Source of the DNA: Longimicrobium sp.
GTDB taxonomy: Bacteria > Gemmatimonadota > Gemmatimonadetes > Longimicrobiales > Longimicrobiaceae
Assembly (NCBI GenBank): GCA_030446945.1
Contig: JAUJMI010000032.1
Span: forward strand, 1 to 15,105
DNA length: 15,105 bases
Direction: 5' to 3'
Positions 15,056-15,105 of this stretch are shown here, piece after piece. The position numbers and the translations under genes were made by a program. Within the stretch, counting starts at the first letter, position 1, and each line of letters opens with the position of its first letter. A model generated the notes under the pieces. It did no database searches and was not told where the DNA came from. It was given only the letters and a program-made list of their open reading frames with translations.

Positions 15056-15105
15056 TCACAGCCGCGGGACCGTCACCCCCACCTGCCCCTGGTACTTCCC
15101 CTTGC
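15056..15105 (-). CDS. dcd: probable dCTP deaminase, last 15 codons only (5' part outside window)
   Basis: On the minus strand the open frame entering from the right edge ends KGKYQGQVGVTVPRL then TGA (15056-15058). A tail of the form KYxGQxGxTxxR is typical of dCTP deaminases, which make dUTP from dCTP (or dUMP in bifunctional forms) for thymidylate synthesis. Only about 8 percent of a usual 180-190-residue protein is visible, so the name rests on the tail motif alone. It is on the same strand as cheC but separated from it by about 520 bases of repeats. Confidence 0.5.
   Translation of the reverse strand, partial: KGKYQGQVGVTVPRL

Overview
The window looks like chromosomal DNA from a very GC-rich bacterium. 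High GC, frequent GTG/TTG starts, and intergenic repeat families rich in motifs such as GTCCGC..GCGGAC, GGCTTCAGCC and GAGGAATCAACC make me think of Gemmatimonadota, perhaps a Longimicrobium relative. That placement is recollection of genome style, not a computed result.

Left part (1-6617, + strand): conserved housekeeping genes. These are the 3' two thirds of dxs (isoprenoid synthesis), nadK overlapping its end through a TTG start, then after a 158-bp gap mutS2 with Walker and Smr motifs, and after a 105-bp gap with heptamer repeats, dnaG (primase).

Middle part (6618-10535, + strand): a repeat-derived spacer, a PLP-dependent DSD1/D-threonine-aldolase-type enzyme, a GC-rich hairpin, then a tightly packed group of a hotdog-fold thioesterase (frameshifted in this sequence), a DUF2339 multi-spanning membrane protein and a 62-residue four-cysteine protein. 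The last three touch or overlap (8-nt overlap; TTGA start/stop overlap). They end at a clear Rho-independent terminator at 10496-10535.

Right part (10536-15105, - strand): three genes read leftward with 3-4 nt gaps: cheC (CheY-P phosphatase family), glpD-type glycerol-3-phosphate dehydrogenase, and a two-TM potassium channel with an RCK domain (frameshifted in this sequence). This cluster is flanked by two directly repeated composite non-coding elements. The left copy carries six units of a degenerate 43-45 bp tandem repeat where the right copy has room for about one. A 24-bp x3 repeat follows the right copy. At the very edge lie the last 15 codons of a minus-strand gene that resembles dCTP deaminase.

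I do not see a defence, CRISPR, phage or secretion system, or a transposase. The most unusual features are the modular repeats, the cheC-glpD-K+ channel operon, and two frameshifts 3.2 kb apart in otherwise well conserved genes, which raise the question of sequence errors versus real gene decay.
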